Program-made: the position numbers and the translations under genes | In this document: positions 5,087 through 6,122 of the stretch, piece after piece | How the letters are laid out: each line of letters starts with the position of its first letter | Position numbering within the stretch: position 1 is the stretch's first letter | Assembly (NCBI GenBank): GCA_003154855.1 | Contig: PMEV01000197.1 | Span: forward strand, 2,305 to 8,426 | Direction of reading: 5' to 3' | DNA: 6,122 nucleotides | From: Bryobacterales bacterium | GTDB taxonomy: Bacteria > Acidobacteriota > Terriglobia > Bryobacterales > Bryobacteraceae | Notes under the pieces: generated by a model | The model's database searches: none | Told to the model about the DNA's origin: nothing | The model's input: only the letters and a program-made list of their open reading frames with translations

Positions 5087-5421
5087 CCAAATCAACCCGG
5101 GAATGAACCGCTTGGTGCGCGCGCAGTAGGCCGCGAGTAGTGCCGTGTAAGACTGGTGGCGGACCAGGCGATACCGGGCCGCCCGCACAACAACGCGACC
5201 CGAGTGGATCGCAACGTCCACGGCGAACAGCCGGCCTAGCGTGAGGATAGCCGTCCAGCGCAAGGCCAGGCCGCCCAGTAACACACCCAGCGGCAGAAAG
5301 CGGGGCATCTCTCGCGGTCTTCGCTTTGCGCGGGCAGACCACCCGAGCGTTTCAGGACCCCAAGCGCCACCTCCGAGACCGGGAAAAGGAAGACCACCAC
5401 AAGAAGAACAATTCGGATCAT
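5087..5421 (-). pseudogene. Decayed isoprenylcysteine carboxyl methyltransferase-like gene
   Basis: The start is well preserved: ATG at 5421 with GGAGAG just upstream, then MIRIVLLVVVFLFPVSEVAL and LKRSGG, the usual first membrane helix of bacterial ICMT/Ste14-like methyltransferases. This frame then diverges and stops at 5236. The family continues in another frame from about 5308: FLPLGVLLGGLALRWTAI, TLGRLFAVDVAIHSG, YRLVRHQSYTALL, then directly AAYCARTKRFIPGLIW. In intact members some 40-50 residues, including membrane helices and the VEE segment, separate RHPSYTG from the final Y-CARTKRFIPG, so an internal in-frame deletion is evident. Material also seems lost near the frameshift. Conserved positions have changed (the usual GPYR reads ARYR; RHP is RHQ; SYTG is SYTA). 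Family members methylate prenyl-cysteine or similar carboxylates at the membrane; this copy should be inactive. No stop follows IPGLIW and the frame runs on to 4925. Confidence 0.78.
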
Positions 5422-5461
5422 GGTCTCTCCAGGCGGCCGACGCCCAGTTCCACCGCCGGTA

Positions 5462-6064
5462 TTACTCGCCGCATTCCATGGACACCCTATTCTTGTAGAT
5501 TAACAGGCGCTCCCTGGTCTCGCCGTGTTGGCCAACCCTAGCCAGAGTGGTTTCGACGGTGCTTTCACACCGGTTCCTTGTGTCCTGCCTCTTAATCCTA
5601 AGTTCATAGCGGTAAGCAGGGTCATGTGAGTCAAGCTTGGAGGTGTATTCTTTCGGCATGGCGCCTCGCGTAACCGGACTCCAGCCGGCAAGGTTGGGGG
5701 GATTCCGATGATCGTCGGGGAATCTGCCAGGCGCCGGAAGCCTGGTCTCGCCGGCCAGACTTATCGCGGTGGCCGAGACGTTAACCAGGTATTTCTTCTC
5801 CCAGCCCAGAAGCTCGACCCCGGTGCCGGTACATGTCATTCCGTGCACCTGGAAATCGGGAATCTGGATTGACGATGGCCTCGCTGAGAATGCCTCTCCA
5901 AAGCGAACGATGTAAAGCTTATGCTGGTTGGCCTGCTCTTTGCTGAATGAGAACTCATAGGCCAGGAAGTTCGGCGACGAACAGAAGTAACCATCGCTGT
6001 CCGCATAAGCCGGACCCATGCCGGCAGCCAAGACCGCACAAACGAAGATCGGTGGTTTCAACAT
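5462..6064 (-). CDS. Secreted protein of unknown function with four cysteines, 200 aa
   Basis: This 200-aa protein is read from ATG at 6064 to TAA at 5464-5462. Residues 1-21 are a signal peptide (MLKPPIFVCAVLAAGMGPAYA), cut probably after AYA. The mature protein begins DSDGYFCSSPNFLAYEFSF and has cysteines at 28, 78, 166 and 198, an even number that would allow two disulfides outside the cytoplasm. It looks rich in beta strands, with no membrane segment after the signal. I recognise no named family. An in-frame TGA lies 14 codons upstream with no other start between, so ATG 6064 is the only likely start; its ribosome binding site is poor. Sampled lines of the gene are about 50% GC, against about 65% in lepB, which may mean transfer or relaxed selection. 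The methyltransferase remnant starts 40 bp downstream on the same strand, so the two were probably one transcript. Confidence 0.75.
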   Translation of the reverse strand: MLKPPIFVCAVLAAGMGPAYADSDGYFCSSPNFLAYEFSFSKEQANQHKLYIVRFGEAFSARPSSIQIPDFQVHGMTCTGTGVELLGWEKKYLVNVSATAISLAGETRLPAPGRFPDDHRNPPNLAGWSPVTRGAMPKEYTSKLDSHDPAYRYELRIKRQDTRNRCESTVETTLARVGQHGETRERLLIYKNRVSMECGE

Positions 6065-6071
6065 GATGGCA

Positions 6072-6100
6072 CAGGGAACCCTATCGGCGGTCCCTCCCTG
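6072..6100 (-). promoter_or_regulatory. Inverted repeat in the leader of the 200-aa secreted protein
   Basis: CAGGGA (6072-6077) pairs with TCCCTG (6095-6100), and the inner ACC (6078-6080) pairs with GGT (6089-6091) after a 3-base bulge. The stem ends 7 bases from the start codon. The only purine-rich stretches that might recruit ribosomes (AGGGAGGG and AGGG on the minus strand) fall within it. It may control translation or be an operator; no promoter could be placed because the window ends here. Confidence 0.35.
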
Positions 6101-6122
6101 GCAAGATCATCGCACGGTAGCG

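Noticed and set aside
1..6122. CRISPR array, insertion sequence, tRNA or rRNA
   Set aside because: No regularly spaced repeats, transposase-like product, terminal inverted repeats or cloverleaf-like segment were seen on either strand.

Overview
The window is GC-rich (roughly 65% in the best coding parts). Secreted DinB-like and DUF885 proteins, a ComEC-type metallo-beta-lactamase lipoprotein and a short signal peptidase I fit Acidobacteriota (Bryobacteraceae/Solibacter-like). That placement is an inference from protein style; the window holds no rRNA or marker gene that would prove it.

Layout, left to right. Positions 1-174 (+) carry the C-terminal end of a LysR-family regulator. It converges on a type II toxin-antitoxin pair on the minus strand: hicA toxin (840-658) followed by hicB antitoxin (649-215). 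The pair has a well-formed promoter that predicts a leaderless hicA mRNA, and an operator-like inverted repeat covers that promoter. Upstream on the same strand are a secreted DinB-superfamily protein (1523-993), with a strong hairpin after its stop, and a lipoprotein with a ComEC-like metallo-beta-lactamase domain (2421-1606). The lipoprotein gene diverges, across only 22 bp, from a DUF885 lipoprotein (2444-4207, +). Four bases after the DUF885 stop comes lepB, signal peptidase I (4212-4784), so these two are probably co-transcribed.

A small plus-strand gene (4859-5071, 70 aa) follows behind its own candidate promoter. Its Shine-Dalgarno sequence sits in a hairpin loop that looks like a CsrA site. 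Converging on it is a decayed isoprenylcysteine carboxyl methyltransferase-like gene (5421 to about 5087, -), frameshifted and missing internal segments. Upstream of that, also on the minus strand, is a secreted cysteine-containing protein of unknown function (6064-5462) with clearly lower GC (about 50% in sampled lines).

How the genes work together: HicA/HicB form one functional module, and DUF885-lepB form one probable operon. The MBL, DUF885, DinB-like and 200-aa proteins all carry export signals, so the neighbourhood is rich in envelope proteins, but no shared pathway can be read from it. I found no wholly new multi-gene system. The observations most worth checking are the CsrA-like leader, the predicted leaderless toxin promoter with its operator, the substituted metal ligands in the MBL lipoprotein, and the methyltransferase remnant. 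No stretch over 300 bases is unassigned once the remnant is counted.
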